NCBI GenBank assembly: GCA_964384335.1
Contig: CAYLKN010000007.1
Span: forward strand, 1 to 64,000
Direction: 5' to 3'
Length of the DNA stretch: 64,000 nt
DNA from: JAUICS01 sp964384335
Lineage (GTDB): Bacteria; Pseudomonadota; Alphaproteobacteria; Micavibrionales; Micavibrionaceae
Position 1 is the first letter of the stretch. Each line of letters begins with the position of its first letter. Made by a program: the position numbers and the translations under genes. Positions 34,591 through 43,663 of the stretch are shown piece after piece. Below the pieces are notes generated by a model. That model saw only the letters and a list, made by a program, of their open reading frames with translations. It did not search any database and was not told the DNA's origin.

Positions 34591-37500
34591 ATGAAAACTC
34601 AGGATTTCCAGGAAATGGTTGATGGTATTTCTTCCGGCGGCTCGGGGGAATATTCCACGTTCGCAAAGCAATTTCTGAATGCCATCGATCTTGAAGACGT
34701 GCGCGATTTGGATAAAAACTATATCAAGCATGTTATTGACATGCATCAGGACCTGGCCGAACACCAGACGGCGGGCGTACTTACCATTCGCATACGGCCT
34801 TATTCCATAAAGCAAGATAACCGTAATATAGTCAAAACCGTCATTGATATTGTTACGGATGATATGGCTTTTGTAATCGATACGGTTTCTGCCGAGCTGA
34901 CCCGTAAGGGATATACAATCGAAAAATTTTTACATCCTCTTATTGGTGACGCGAATGAAGAAGACAAGGATAAAATAACACGCGTCCATCTTCATATCAT
35001 CCTGTCCAATACTTTGAGCAAGGAGGAGACTGAACGTCTTGAAACCCGTTTGCAGGACGTTCTTACAGACACCCAATACGCCAACAGAGACTGGAAAATC
35101 ATGCGACGGCTTATGCTGGACAGTATTCAGTCCCTGGAAAACACTAAAACATTGTTCGATATAAAACTTGTTGGAAATTTTCAGGCATTCCTGAAATACC
35201 TTCATGACCATAATTTCACTTTGCTTGGCGTTTACGATTTTGACTTGCGGGAGGCAAAATCAAAAGCAAATGAAACAGAAAACGCGCATGGCATTCTCAG
35301 TAATCAGCAAGGCCGAAAAAAAATCGATTTTAATGAGGAGGGGCTGCCACGGTGGAACCACAAAAATAATACACATTCCACTCCCGTGGTAGTTTCGAAA
35401 CTCAAAACCGCCTCTCCCGTTCACCGCATGGTGCCCCTGGACTGCATATCCGTGGTGCATTTCGATGATATGGGGAATGCCGTTTTGGAAAGGATTTTTC
35501 TTGGCCTGTTCACGGCCGTAACCTATTCAAGAAGTATTGAAGACATCCCCTATATTCGCCATAAAGCCGAACGCATCATTGAACGGTCAGGCTTCAATAT
35601 CGGCGGTCACGATTACAAGGCATTGTGCCATATTCTGGAAAGATATCCACGTGACGAACTGCTCCAGATTGACGAAGACACACTATATGAAACAGCCATA
35701 TCCATACTCCGGCTGCAACATCGCCCCAGGATCGCCCTTTTCATGCGCGTTAATCCCTATTCTCGTACAGTATCCTGTCTCACTTACGTTCCGAAAGAAA
35801 GGTACGAAACACGCCTGCGCCTTAAAATTCAGGAAATTCTTGAAAGAGAGCTTCAAGGGGAATGTCTTGATTATTACTATAACGTTGATGATTCCGAACT
35901 GGCCAGAGTGTTGTATATTCTTTCAACCGACAAGGCAGACAATCATGACTTTTCAAATGAGGGTATAGAAAAAATTGTGCAGGAAGAATGCACGCCATGG
36001 CGCACAAAGTTAGCCCTGGAACTGGACGATTACTATGAAGATATAGCCATCTGCGGCAAGGTTACCGAAAAATACATCAATTCATTTCCCGTTGATTATA
36101 AAGAAAAAACGTCCCCGCAAATTGCACTTGCCGATATTGCAAAACTTGAAGAGGCGGCTTGTGGACCGGGTATAAGCATCAATTTGCACAGAAAACCGGA
36201 AATGGACAGTACGTACTTTTCCGTAAAAATATATAAATTCGGTAAAGTCATTTCCCTTTCCGAGATTATGCCGGTTTTCGAGAATATGGGGCTGGGTGTA
36301 ATCGGTGAACATCCTTATGAAGTCACTCCGCAGGGGCAGGATACAAAAGCCTATATTTACGATTTCACCGTCAGGACAGATACAAAAATCTTTAAAAACG
36401 AGCTTGATCAAATCAAGCCGTTGTTTGAGGAAACCTTCCTGAATATCTGGTTAAAGCTTGCTGAAAATGACGGGCTTAACAAGCTGGTATTCGGAGCATA
36501 CATGACATGGCGGGAGATACTTATTCTGCGCGCCTATGTCCGGTATATGATGCAGATTCCATATGCATACAGCAGACTTTATGTTGAAAAGGCCCTGACG
36601 GATCATCCCAAAATAAGCCGTCTTATCGTTGATCTTTTCAAAGCGCTTCATGATCCCGCAAACGGCGACCAGGCTGAAATCTATGCTGCGGGATGCAGCG
36701 TGGGAATAGATCATGCACTGGAAATGGTGGACTCACTTGACCAGGACAGGATTCTGCAAACCGTAACCGCCCTTATCGACAGTACCTTGCGAACAAATTA
36801 CTTTCAGAATGATGAAAACGGAACACCAAAACCGTATATCAGTCTTAAGTTAAAAAGTGAAGGTATTAAGGAACTTCCGCTGCCGAAACCTTTCCGGGAA
36901 ATCTTTGTATATTCGCCGCGGTTTGAAGGGGTTCACCTGCGCGGCGATAAAATTGCACGCGGCGGTTTAAGGTGGTCCGACAGGCAGGAAGATTACAGGA
37001 CCGAAATCCTTGATCTTATGAAAGCGCAGACCGTCAAAAACTCCGTAATAGTTCCGATGGGTGCAAAGGGCGGCTTTATACTGAAAAAAAATATGGCCGG
37101 AAAACCGAGGGATGAGATCCATAAGGAAGGCATTGCATGTTATCAAATGTTCCTGCGCGGGATGCTTGATATTACCGATAACAAGAAAGGAGGAGAGATT
37201 TTTCATCCTGAAAATGTTGTCATAAGGGATGAGCCTGATCCTTACCTTGTTGTGGCCGCAGACAAAGGAACGGCAACATTCTCCGATACGGCAAATGCGA
37301 TAGCTGAGGAATACGATTTCTGGCTGGGTGATGCTTTTGCCTCAGGCGGCTCCGCAGGCTATGACCATAAAAAAATGGGCATCACGGCGCGGGGTGCATG
37401 GGAATCGGTTAAAAGACATTTTCGGGAGCTCGGCCATAATACCCAGCTTGAGGAATTTGACGTTATCGGCGTTGGTGATATGGGAGGGGATGTTTTTGGA

Positions 37501-39357
37501 AATGGTATGCTGCTTTCAGAAAAAATATGTCTTGTCGGTGCCTTTAACCATATTCATATTTTTTGTGACCCCGAACCGGATCCGGATAAGTCCTTTAGGG
37601 AACGAAAAAGATTGTTCGATGCCAGCCTCGGATGGGACCACTACGATGAAAAAACCCTTTCAAAAGGCGGGCGGATATTTAACAGAATGGACAAAATTCT
37701 GGAATTAACACCTGAAATCAAGAAACGGTTTCAAATTGAAAAGGATAAAATAACCCCGATAGAGCTTATACAGGCAATGCTCACGGCTGAAACGGATTTG
37801 CTTTGGTTCGGGGGAATTGGCACATATATAAAATCCTCCAGGGAATCGCATTCGGATGTCGGGGATAAATCAAATGACCTGTTGCGCGTGGATGCCTCTG
37901 AAATCCGGGCGCGTGTGATCGGCGAAGGGGCTAATCTGGGTTTAACCCAAAAAGGCAGGATTGAGTTCGCCCAGAAAGGCGGAAAAGTTAATGCCGATTT
38001 CATTGATAATTCAGGCGGTGTTGACTGTTCCGACCACGAGGTCAACATCAAGATTTTATTTCAGGACCTTCTGGACAAACATAATGAGAAAATTGACATT
38101 GAAAAAAGAAACGCCCTTCTAAAGGATATGGAAGAGGACGTGGCCGCCCTGGTTCTTAAAAACAACTACGACCAGGCACAGGGTATAAGCCTGATGGAAA
38201 TTGAATCCAGAGACAATGTTATGATGCACGCTGATCTTATCACAAGATTTGAGGAAAAAGGTGTTTTTCAAAGAAACGTTACCGGACTTCCCGAAGAAGA
38301 GGAGATCCAGGCACGCAGTATTGATAACAAAGGTCTGACGCGGCCGGAACTCGCAATTATTTTAAGCTTTGCAAAAATACAGTTTTCACTGGATCTTCTG
38401 AATTCCGAACTGCCTGATTCCGTTGAAGCTGCCGATTATCTTTATGATTATTTTCCTGCAATGCTTTCAAAAAATTATAAGGATGTAATTTTAAATCACA
38501 GCCTGAAAAGAGAGATCATATCGACGGCCCTTTCTTCTCAGGTTATTAACAAAATGGGCGCAGGGTTTATTTATTCTCTGTCAAAGCAGACAGGATCGGA
38601 AAACTCTGAAATCGCCAAAGCCTACATGATTGTAAAATCCGTTTTTGATACGGAGCGTCTCTGGCACAGTGTCGAAAAACTGGATACAAAAGTAAAGGCT
38701 TCTGCATTACTGGAAGCGCAACAAAAAATAAAAAACCTGATTTACCGGGAATGTTCGTGGTTTTTAAAACGTCTTGGGCGGGATCTTTCGATTGCAAAAG
38801 ACACCGCAACATACAAAAGCGGACTTAAGGATCTGAAAAACTGTATTGATAAAGTTGTAACAACGTCCATAAGCAAGAACATAAAAAAGCTTGAAAGCGG
38901 ATATGCAAAACAAGGACTTCCAAAAAAGCTGGCGCATGAAATTGCATTGATACCCGTTATGGGATCGGCATGCGACATTATCAGAATTTCAAAACAAAGC
39001 GGCGTTGACATACAGAAAACGGCGAGTACTTACTTCGAACTTGGTGATTTTTTCCATCTTCAATGGCTGAAGCAGAAGGCACGGCTTATCCCAACAGACG
39101 ACAAATGGGCGGAAGATGCCCTGAACGGGCTTGTCGATCAGCTTTACACCTGTCAGGCCGGACTAACGGCGCGCATTCTGAAAGATATGGGCGACCACCT
39201 TAAGGAAAAGAATATTGTTGCAAACTGGGCAAAAGATCACGCTCATCAGACAAGCCATATCAAAAACCTTATGGCCGAAATACGGCGATCTTCGATCATC
39301 GACATGCCTGCTGTCATTATTGCTGAACAGCGGCTGAGAGCTTTATACGGCGGTTAA
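34591..39357 (+). CDS. gdhZ: NAD-specific glutamate dehydrogenase, large type
   Basis: A 1588-aa enzyme of the 180-kDa GDH family (PF05088). Residues 1-720 hold the regulatory ACT-like and helical regions. The catalytic core follows at about 725-1230 with the family signatures FEGVHLRGDKIARGGLRWSD, MGAKGGF and FWLGDAFASGGSAGYDHK; a helical C-terminal domain ends the protein. It converts glutamate to 2-oxoglutarate and ammonia with NAD+, feeding carbon from amino acids into the TCA cycle, and fits growth on amino acids. It is monocistronic with hisA convergent, 11 bp away. Confidence 0.95.
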   Translation: MKTQDFQEMVDGISSGGSGEYSTFAKQFLNAIDLEDVRDLDKNYIKHVIDMHQDLAEHQTAGVLTIRIRPYSIKQDNRNIVKTVIDIVTDDMAFVIDTVSAELTRKGYTIEKFLHPLIGDANEEDKDKITRVHLHIILSNTLSKEETERLETRLQDVLTDTQYANRDWKIMRRLMLDSIQSLENTKTLFDIKLVGNFQAFLKYLHDHNFTLLGVYDFDLREAKSKANETENAHGILSNQQGRKKIDFNEEGLPRWNHKNNTHSTPVVVSKLKTASPVHRMVPLDCISVVHFDDMGNAVLERIFLGLFTAVTYSRSIEDIPYIRHKAERIIERSGFNIGGHDYKALCHILERYPRDELLQIDEDTLYETAISILRLQHRPRIALFMRVNPYSRTVSCLTYVPKERYETRLRLKIQEILERELQGECLDYYYNVDDSELARVLYILSTDKADNHDFSNEGIEKIVQEECTPWRTKLALELDDYYEDIAICGKVTEKYINSFPVDYKEKTSPQIALADIAKLEEAACGPGISINLHRKPEMDSTYFSVKIYKFGKVISLSEIMPVFENMGLGVIGEHPYEVTPQGQDTKAYIYDFTVRTDTKIFKNELDQIKPLFEETFLNIWLKLAENDGLNKLVFGAYMTWREILILRAYVRYMMQIPYAYSRLYVEKALTDHPKISRLIVDLFKALHDPANGDQAEIYAAGCSVGIDHALEMVDSLDQDRILQTVTALIDSTLRTNYFQNDENGTPKPYISLKLKSEGIKELPLPKPFREIFVYSPRFEGVHLRGDKIARGGLRWSDRQEDYRTEILDLMKAQTVKNSVIVPMGAKGGFILKKNMAGKPRDEIHKEGIACYQMFLRGMLDITDNKKGGEIFHPENVVIRDEPDPYLVVAADKGTATFSDTANAIAEEYDFWLGDAFASGGSAGYDHKKMGITARGAWESVKRHFRELGHNTQLEEFDVIGVGDMGGDVFGNGMLLSEKICLVGAFNHIHIFCDPEPDPDKSFRERKRLFDASLGWDHYDEKTLSKGGRIFNRMDKILELTPEIKKRFQIEKDKITPIELIQAMLTAETDLLWFGGIGTYIKSSRESHSDVGDKSNDLLRVDASEIRARVIGEGANLGLTQKGRIEFAQKGGKVNADFIDNSGGVDCSDHEVNIKILFQDLLDKHNEKIDIEKRNALLKDMEEDVAALVLKNNYDQAQGISLMEIESRDNVMMHADLITRFEEKGVFQRNVTGLPEEEEIQARSIDNKGLTRPELAIILSFAKIQFSLDLLNSELPDSVEAADYLYDYFPAMLSKNYKDVILNHSLKREIISTALSSQVINKMGAGFIYSLSKQTGSENSEIAKAYMIVKSVFDTERLWHSVEKLDTKVKASALLEAQQKIKNLIYRECSWFLKRLGRDLSIAKDTATYKSGLKDLKNCIDKVVTTSISKNIKKLESGYAKQGLPKKLAHEIALIPVMGSACDIIRISKQSGVDIQKTASTYFELGDFFHLQWLKQKARLIPTDDKWAEDALNGLVDQLYTCQAGLTARILKDMGDHLKEKNIVANWAKDHAHQTSHIKNLMAEIRRSSIIDMPAVIIAEQRLRALYGG

Positions 39358-39368
39358 AACAAGAAAAA

Positions 39369-40091
39369 TCAGTTCTGGACACCCACCAGATCGTCAACAG
39401 AAATCCGCCCGTCATAAAGCGCCCTTCCAATAATGACGCCTTCGACACCATCCTCTTTGCAAGTTTCCAGCCGCTCAATATCCTGCATGGAACCAACGCC
39501 GCCCGATGCAATGACAGGTATTGAAATCGACCGGGCGAGATTACGGGTGTTTTCAATGTTAACGCCTGCTCCTGTTCCGTCACGCTCTATGTCGGTATAA
39601 ATAATTGCGCATACGCCGAAATCCTCCAGAGTTTTTGCCAGGTCAAAGACGTTCATTCCTGCTTTTTGGGTCCATCCCTCGACCATGACGTCATCCCCGT
39701 CCGCATCCACACCGACGGCTATTCTGCCCTGGAACTCCCGGCAGGATTGCTTTACAAGTTCAGGATCACTAACTGCCGAAGTTCCCAGAATTACCCTGTC
39801 AATGCCACTGGAAATCCATGTTTCAATCTGATCAAGAGTTCTAATACCGCCGCCAAGCTGTACCGGCAGGGATACCGCTTCCTTGATCGATTTAATCGCC
39901 GCCGTGTTTATTGCCCTGCCCTCCACGGCGCCGTCAAGATCAACCACATGGAGCCATTTGAAACCGTTTTGCTCGAACAATCTTGCCTGCGCGGCCGGAT
40001 CATCTCCGTAAACCGTATCCTGATCCATCTTGCCTTTAAAAAGACGAACCACACATCCTCTCTTAATATCTATGGCCGGATAGATAATCAT
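39369..40091 (-). CDS. hisA: HisA, phosphoribosylformimino-imidazole carboxamide isomerase
   Basis: A 240-aa TIM-barrel enzyme of histidine synthesis. It has catalytic Asp8 in PAIDIKRG, a VGVDADGD segment with the second Asp near 130, and phosphate-binding loops QLGGGIRT and IASGGVGS. Length is normal. It is the only his gene in the window and lies 12 bp after ispA, which is unusual because hisA usually sits with hisF and hisH. The call is firm on motifs. Confidence 0.93.
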   Translation of the reverse strand: MIIYPAIDIKRGCVVRLFKGKMDQDTVYGDDPAAQARLFEQNGFKWLHVVDLDGAVEGRAINTAAIKSIKEAVSLPVQLGGGIRTLDQIETWISSGIDRVILGTSAVSDPELVKQSCREFQGRIAVGVDADGDDVMVEGWTQKAGMNVFDLAKTLEDFGVCAIIYTDIERDGTGAGVNIENTRNLARSISIPVIASGGVGSMQDIERLETCKEDGVEGVIIGRALYDGRISVDDLVGVQN

Positions 40092-40103
40092 GACTGTAAG
40101 AGG

Positions 40104-41015
40104 TTAAACGCGTCTTTGCAGAACGTACAGGGCCAGTTCCCGCAAGTTATCGGCCCTCGCCTCGAATATGGAGAGGTGCCGGATTGCCTGATGAACAAGC
40201 ATTTCGGCACGCATTTTCGCCTGCTCCTTACCCATTGTGGAGACAAACGTCGATTTACCGGCATTTGAATCCTGGTTTGCCGGTTTTCCCGTATCTGACG
40301 GATCGGCCTCGACATCCAGTATGTCATCGGTGACTTGGAAGGCCAGACCAAGATCGTAGGCATAGTTGCATAGTGCCTTATGTTGCGGTTCGCTCGCTTT
40401 ACCAAGAATGGCGCCTGATTCGCAGGCAAATGCTATAAGTTTTCCGGTCTTCATACGCTGCATGCGGCTTACCGTTCCGAGGTCAAATTCCTCCTCCTCC
40501 CCAATAAGATCCAGCATTTGGCCCCCAACCATGCCGTGTCCGCCGGCGGCTTTTGCCAGGGCATTAACAAGACTAACCCTGACTCTTGGATCTTCGTGGG
40601 TTTCGGGTTCGCTCAGCACTTCAAAGGCAAGGGTTAAAAGCGCATCGCCCGCCAGGATTGCCGTTGCCTCGTCATATTTTTTGTGCAACGAAGGCGCACC
40701 GCGCCGAATGGATGCGTTATCCATAGCCGGGAGATCGTCATGGATAAGGGAATAGCAATGCATGAATTCAATGGCGGCAGCCACCCTTTTCGCCCGTTTT
40801 CTGTCAACATTGAACAGTCTTGACGACTGGAAAACAAGGAAAGGCCGGAGACGCTTCCCGCCGTTCAAAGTGCCGTAACGCATGGCGTCGAATAATCTTG
40901 CCTCGGCAAGGTCCGTTTCAGGAAGAAGTTTTGATATGCTTCTGTTAACATCTTCAACGCATTCCTGCATTGCTTCCTGAAGATGCACAGATGTCTCACG
41001 GGGTGATGGCGCCAT
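40104..41015 (-). CDS. ispA: Farnesyl diphosphate synthase (polyprenyl synthetase)
   Basis: A 303-aa trans-isoprenyl diphosphate synthase with FARM DDLPAMD (93-99) and SARM DDILD (about 236-240), and GGKRLRP and KTGKL segments. It condenses IPP with DMAPP and GPP to FPP for quinone and undecaprenol synthesis. xseB lies 34 bp upstream on the same strand, the usual alphaproteobacterial pairing, but dxs, normally next in line, is at 46308 instead. Confidence 0.92.
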   Translation of the reverse strand: MAPSPRETSVHLQEAMQECVEDVNRSISKLLPETDLAEARLFDAMRYGTLNGGKRLRPFLVFQSSRLFNVDRKRAKRVAAAIEFMHCYSLIHDDLPAMDNASIRRGAPSLHKKYDEATAILAGDALLTLAFEVLSEPETHEDPRVRVSLVNALAKAAGGHGMVGGQMLDLIGEEEEFDLGTVSRMQRMKTGKLIAFACESGAILGKASEPQHKALCNYAYDLGLAFQVTDDILDVEADPSDTGKPANQDSNAGKSTFVSTMGKEQAKMRAEMLVHQAIRHLSIFEARADNLRELALYVLQRRV

Positions 41016-41049
41016 TAAAGTGTTTTCCTTACCTGTTCTGGATTAAAGC

Positions 41050-41307
41050 CTAGCTTTCAGGATCAAGCGGTTCCGTTCGGACCTTTCCTTTTTCATCGAC
41101 ATGAATTTTCTCGATTTTGCTTTGTGCCTCTTTTAATTTTTTATCGCAGTGACGCTTGAGGGTTACTCCTCTTTCATAATAGGCAATGGACTGATCCAGA
41201 GGCGCCTTGCCGGTTTCAAGCTCACGCACAATTTTTTCAAGCTCGCCGATCGCATCTTCAAAACTCAATTTTTCAACGGGTGTGTCACTCGGTGCAGCTT
41301 CGGTCAT
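41050..41307 (-). CDS. xseB: Exodeoxyribonuclease VII small subunit
   Basis: An 85-aa protein with the family core LSFEDAIGELEKIVRELETG, followed by LDQSIAYYERGVTLKRHCDKKLKEAQSKIEKI-type helices. The small subunit binds the XseA large subunit, not encoded here, in a nuclease that removes single-stranded DNA. Cotranscribed with ispA. Confidence 0.93.
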   Translation of the reverse strand: MTEAAPSDTPVEKLSFEDAIGELEKIVRELETGKAPLDQSIAYYERGVTLKRHCDKKLKEAQSKIEKIHVDEKGKVRTEPLDPES

Positions 41308-41488
41308 TACAGTATCCTGATCCCATGTAAAAATCGGTCATACATTACGTGAGTTATTGGATTTGAGCAAGTCTGATGATTGCCGGGGTCAAAAAATCAG
41401 GTGCAAAATAGGATATTGACGTCTGAATGCACAGCCTTCATGGAGTGTCCCAGCCTGGTCCATCCTGTCCATTCTGGCTTTTACCCTC

Positions 41489-42406
41489 TTATAAAGCCTC
41501 GAGATGTGCATCCACACCCTCAATCAGACCCTGAATATCGTACCCCCCTTCCAGAACGGATACGATCCGGCCTTCCGCGTATGTTTCCGCGATTGCTTTC
41601 AACTCCCCCGTCACCCAGGCAAAGTCATCTTTAACAAGCTGAAGATCAGCGATCTCATCACGCTCATGCGCGTCAAAACCGGCTGAAATCATCATCAGCT
41701 GAGGTTTGAAAGCATGCAGGGCCGGTAAAATATTTCTCTCATAAACGGTCCTGAATTCATCGCCTTCCGCTCCGGCCCTCAATATCTGATTTTCAATACG
41801 GCCCGGGATATTGTCAACCGGATGGCCTGTACCCGGAAAAAGAGGCCATTCATGCGTGGATGCGAACAGAATCCCGTTATGTGTACGTGCAGCCGTATCG
41901 GTTCCGTTACCGTGATGTACATCAAAATCGACAATGGCTACTCTTTGAAGATTATACTGTTTTAATGCATGGCAGGCCCCGACGGCCACATTGTTAAAAA
42001 AGCAAAAGCCCATCGCCCGGGACGGTTCGGCATGATGTCCGGGCGGTCTTACTGCACAAAATGCCTTTTGAACCACTGCCTTCATAACATCGTCAACAGC
42101 CTGGCAAACCGCGCCTGCCGCAAGCAGGGACGCATTCCAGGTTCCGGGGGAAAGAAATGTATCGCCGTCAATTGCAATCAGACCCTCCCGGGGAATATTG
42201 TTTTGAATAAGATCATAATACTCTTCGGTATGAAGGGCGCAGATCTGTTCCCGCGTTGCGGGTCGTGCCCTTTCGATAAGGTGCTTGTACGTTTCATGAT
42301 TATGAAGATATTCAAGAATTTTTTCCAGACGTTCGGGGCGTTCCGGATGCCCGTGTCCCATGTCATGTTGTAAACATGTTTTATCCGTGTAGATTTTTAA
42401 GCCCAT
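41489..42406 (-). CDS. Histone deacetylase family (acetylpolyamine amidohydrolase-like) protein
   Basis: A 305-aa zinc-dependent deacetylase from the ATG at 42406 (MGLKIYTDK). The conserved parts are CLQHDMGHGHPERPERL at the N-terminus, AVRPPGHHA, FDVHHGNGT and a late SAGFDAHERD, which supply the catalytic His pair and the Asp/His zinc ligands. Substrates may be acetylated polyamines or proteins. A longer in-frame start at 42523 would overlap the divergent aroC by 57 bp and is rejected. It is the usual neighbour of xseB and ispA in alphaproteobacteria. Confidence 0.9.
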   Translation of the reverse strand: MGLKIYTDKTCLQHDMGHGHPERPERLEKILEYLHNHETYKHLIERARPATREQICALHTEEYYDLIQNNIPREGLIAIDGDTFLSPGTWNASLLAAGAVCQAVDDVMKAVVQKAFCAVRPPGHHAEPSRAMGFCFFNNVAVGACHALKQYNLQRVAIVDFDVHHGNGTDTAARTHNGILFASTHEWPLFPGTGHPVDNIPGRIENQILRAGAEGDEFRTVYERNILPALHAFKPQLMMISAGFDAHERDEIADLQLVKDDFAWVTGELKAIAETYAEGRIVSVLEGGYDIQGLIEGVDAHLEAL

Positions 42407-42466
42407 ATTCTGTATAAATTTCAGGTTATTATAATTTAACAAAGATTCAATAATAGTTGAAAAAAC

Positions 42467-43552
42467 ATGAGTGGTAACCGGTTTGGCAAAATATTTCAGT
42501 ATCAAAGCTGGGGTGAAAGTCATGGCCCTTGCATTGGGGCCGTGGTTGACGGCGTTCCGCCAAGGATACCGATTAAAGAAGAGGATATCCAGTTCTGGCT
42601 CGACAGACGAAAACCTGGCCAGTCACGATATACAACACAAAGACGGGAAGATGATCTGGTGGAGATTCTTTCCGGCGTTTTCGACGGCATGACAACTGGA
42701 ACGCCGATATCGCTTGTCATCCATAACAAAGATGCACGCTCAAAAGACTATTCGGAAATTGCAGACAAGTTTCGCCCCGGACATGCCGATTATACCTACC
42801 ATGAAAAATATGGTATCCGGGATTACCGGGGTGGCGGCCGGTCTTCGGCACGGGAAACCGCCATGCGTGTTGCCGCGGGTTCCATTGCCAGAAAAATTCT
42901 GGACACCCAGCTTGATAACAACGTCCTTATACGGGCTTGTGTCGTCCAGATCGGCTCTCTGAAAATCAATCGGGACAACTGGAACTGGGATGAAGTGAAT
43001 AACAATCCTTTCTTTACACCCGATTCAACCGCCGCCGAATCGTGGGGAGAATACATCGACAATATTCGTAAAAAAGGCTCGAGTGTCGGTGCATTGATCG
43101 AGGTCCATGCTTCGGGTGTGATTGCCGGACTTGGTGCGCCCGTTCTGGATAAGCTGGACGCAGATATCGCCAAGGCTCTTATGTCCATTAACGCCGCCAA
43201 GGGTGTCGAGATTGGAAACGGGTTCGAAGCAGTTGAAACCCAGGGCGTTGATAATGCCGACGAAATCCGTATGGGAAAAAACGGCAGGCCGGAATTTTTG
43301 TCAAATAACGCAGGCGGTATTCTTGGCGGTATTTCAACAGGTCAGGATATTGTCGCCAGACTGGCAATAAAACCCACAAGCTCGATACTGACACCAAAAA
43401 AGACAATTACCGGAAAAGGGGAAGACGCCGAAATCATGACAAAAGGACGTCACGACCCCTGTGTTGGCATACGGGCCGTACCTGTCGTCGAAGCCATGAT
43501 GGCTTGCGTTCTGGCCGATCACTGGCTTTGCCACAAGGCCCAGTGTCTTTAA
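42467..43552 (+). CDS. aroC: Chorismate synthase
   Basis: A 361-aa enzyme that turns EPSP into chorismate using reduced FMN, the last step of the shikimate pathway. The signatures SWGESHGPCIGAVVDG, KPGQSRYTTQR and GGRSSARETAMRVAAG are clear, as is DPCVGIRAVPVVEAM near the end. Length is normal. It is the only shikimate gene in the window and is divergent from the deacetylase. Confidence 0.96.
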   Translation: MSGNRFGKIFQYQSWGESHGPCIGAVVDGVPPRIPIKEEDIQFWLDRRKPGQSRYTTQRREDDLVEILSGVFDGMTTGTPISLVIHNKDARSKDYSEIADKFRPGHADYTYHEKYGIRDYRGGGRSSARETAMRVAAGSIARKILDTQLDNNVLIRACVVQIGSLKINRDNWNWDEVNNNPFFTPDSTAAESWGEYIDNIRKKGSSVGALIEVHASGVIAGLGAPVLDKLDADIAKALMSINAAKGVEIGNGFEAVETQGVDNADEIRMGKNGRPEFLSNNAGGILGGISTGQDIVARLAIKPTSSILTPKKTITGKGEDAEIMTKGRHDPCVGIRAVPVVEAMMACVLADHWLCHKAQCL

Positions 43553-43663
43553 ATCCCTTAAATCCATAAAGTTTATAAATTGCCCGGTAAAAAACCCCAC
43601 TCTTCATATTGCATGGTTTGGATTTTGAATTACCATTACAACGTAATAACTTGAAATTTTATA

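Noticed and set aside
42407..42523. N-terminal extension of the deacetylase gene
   Set aside because: It would overlap aroC by 57 bp; the family start MGLKIYTDK is at 42406.
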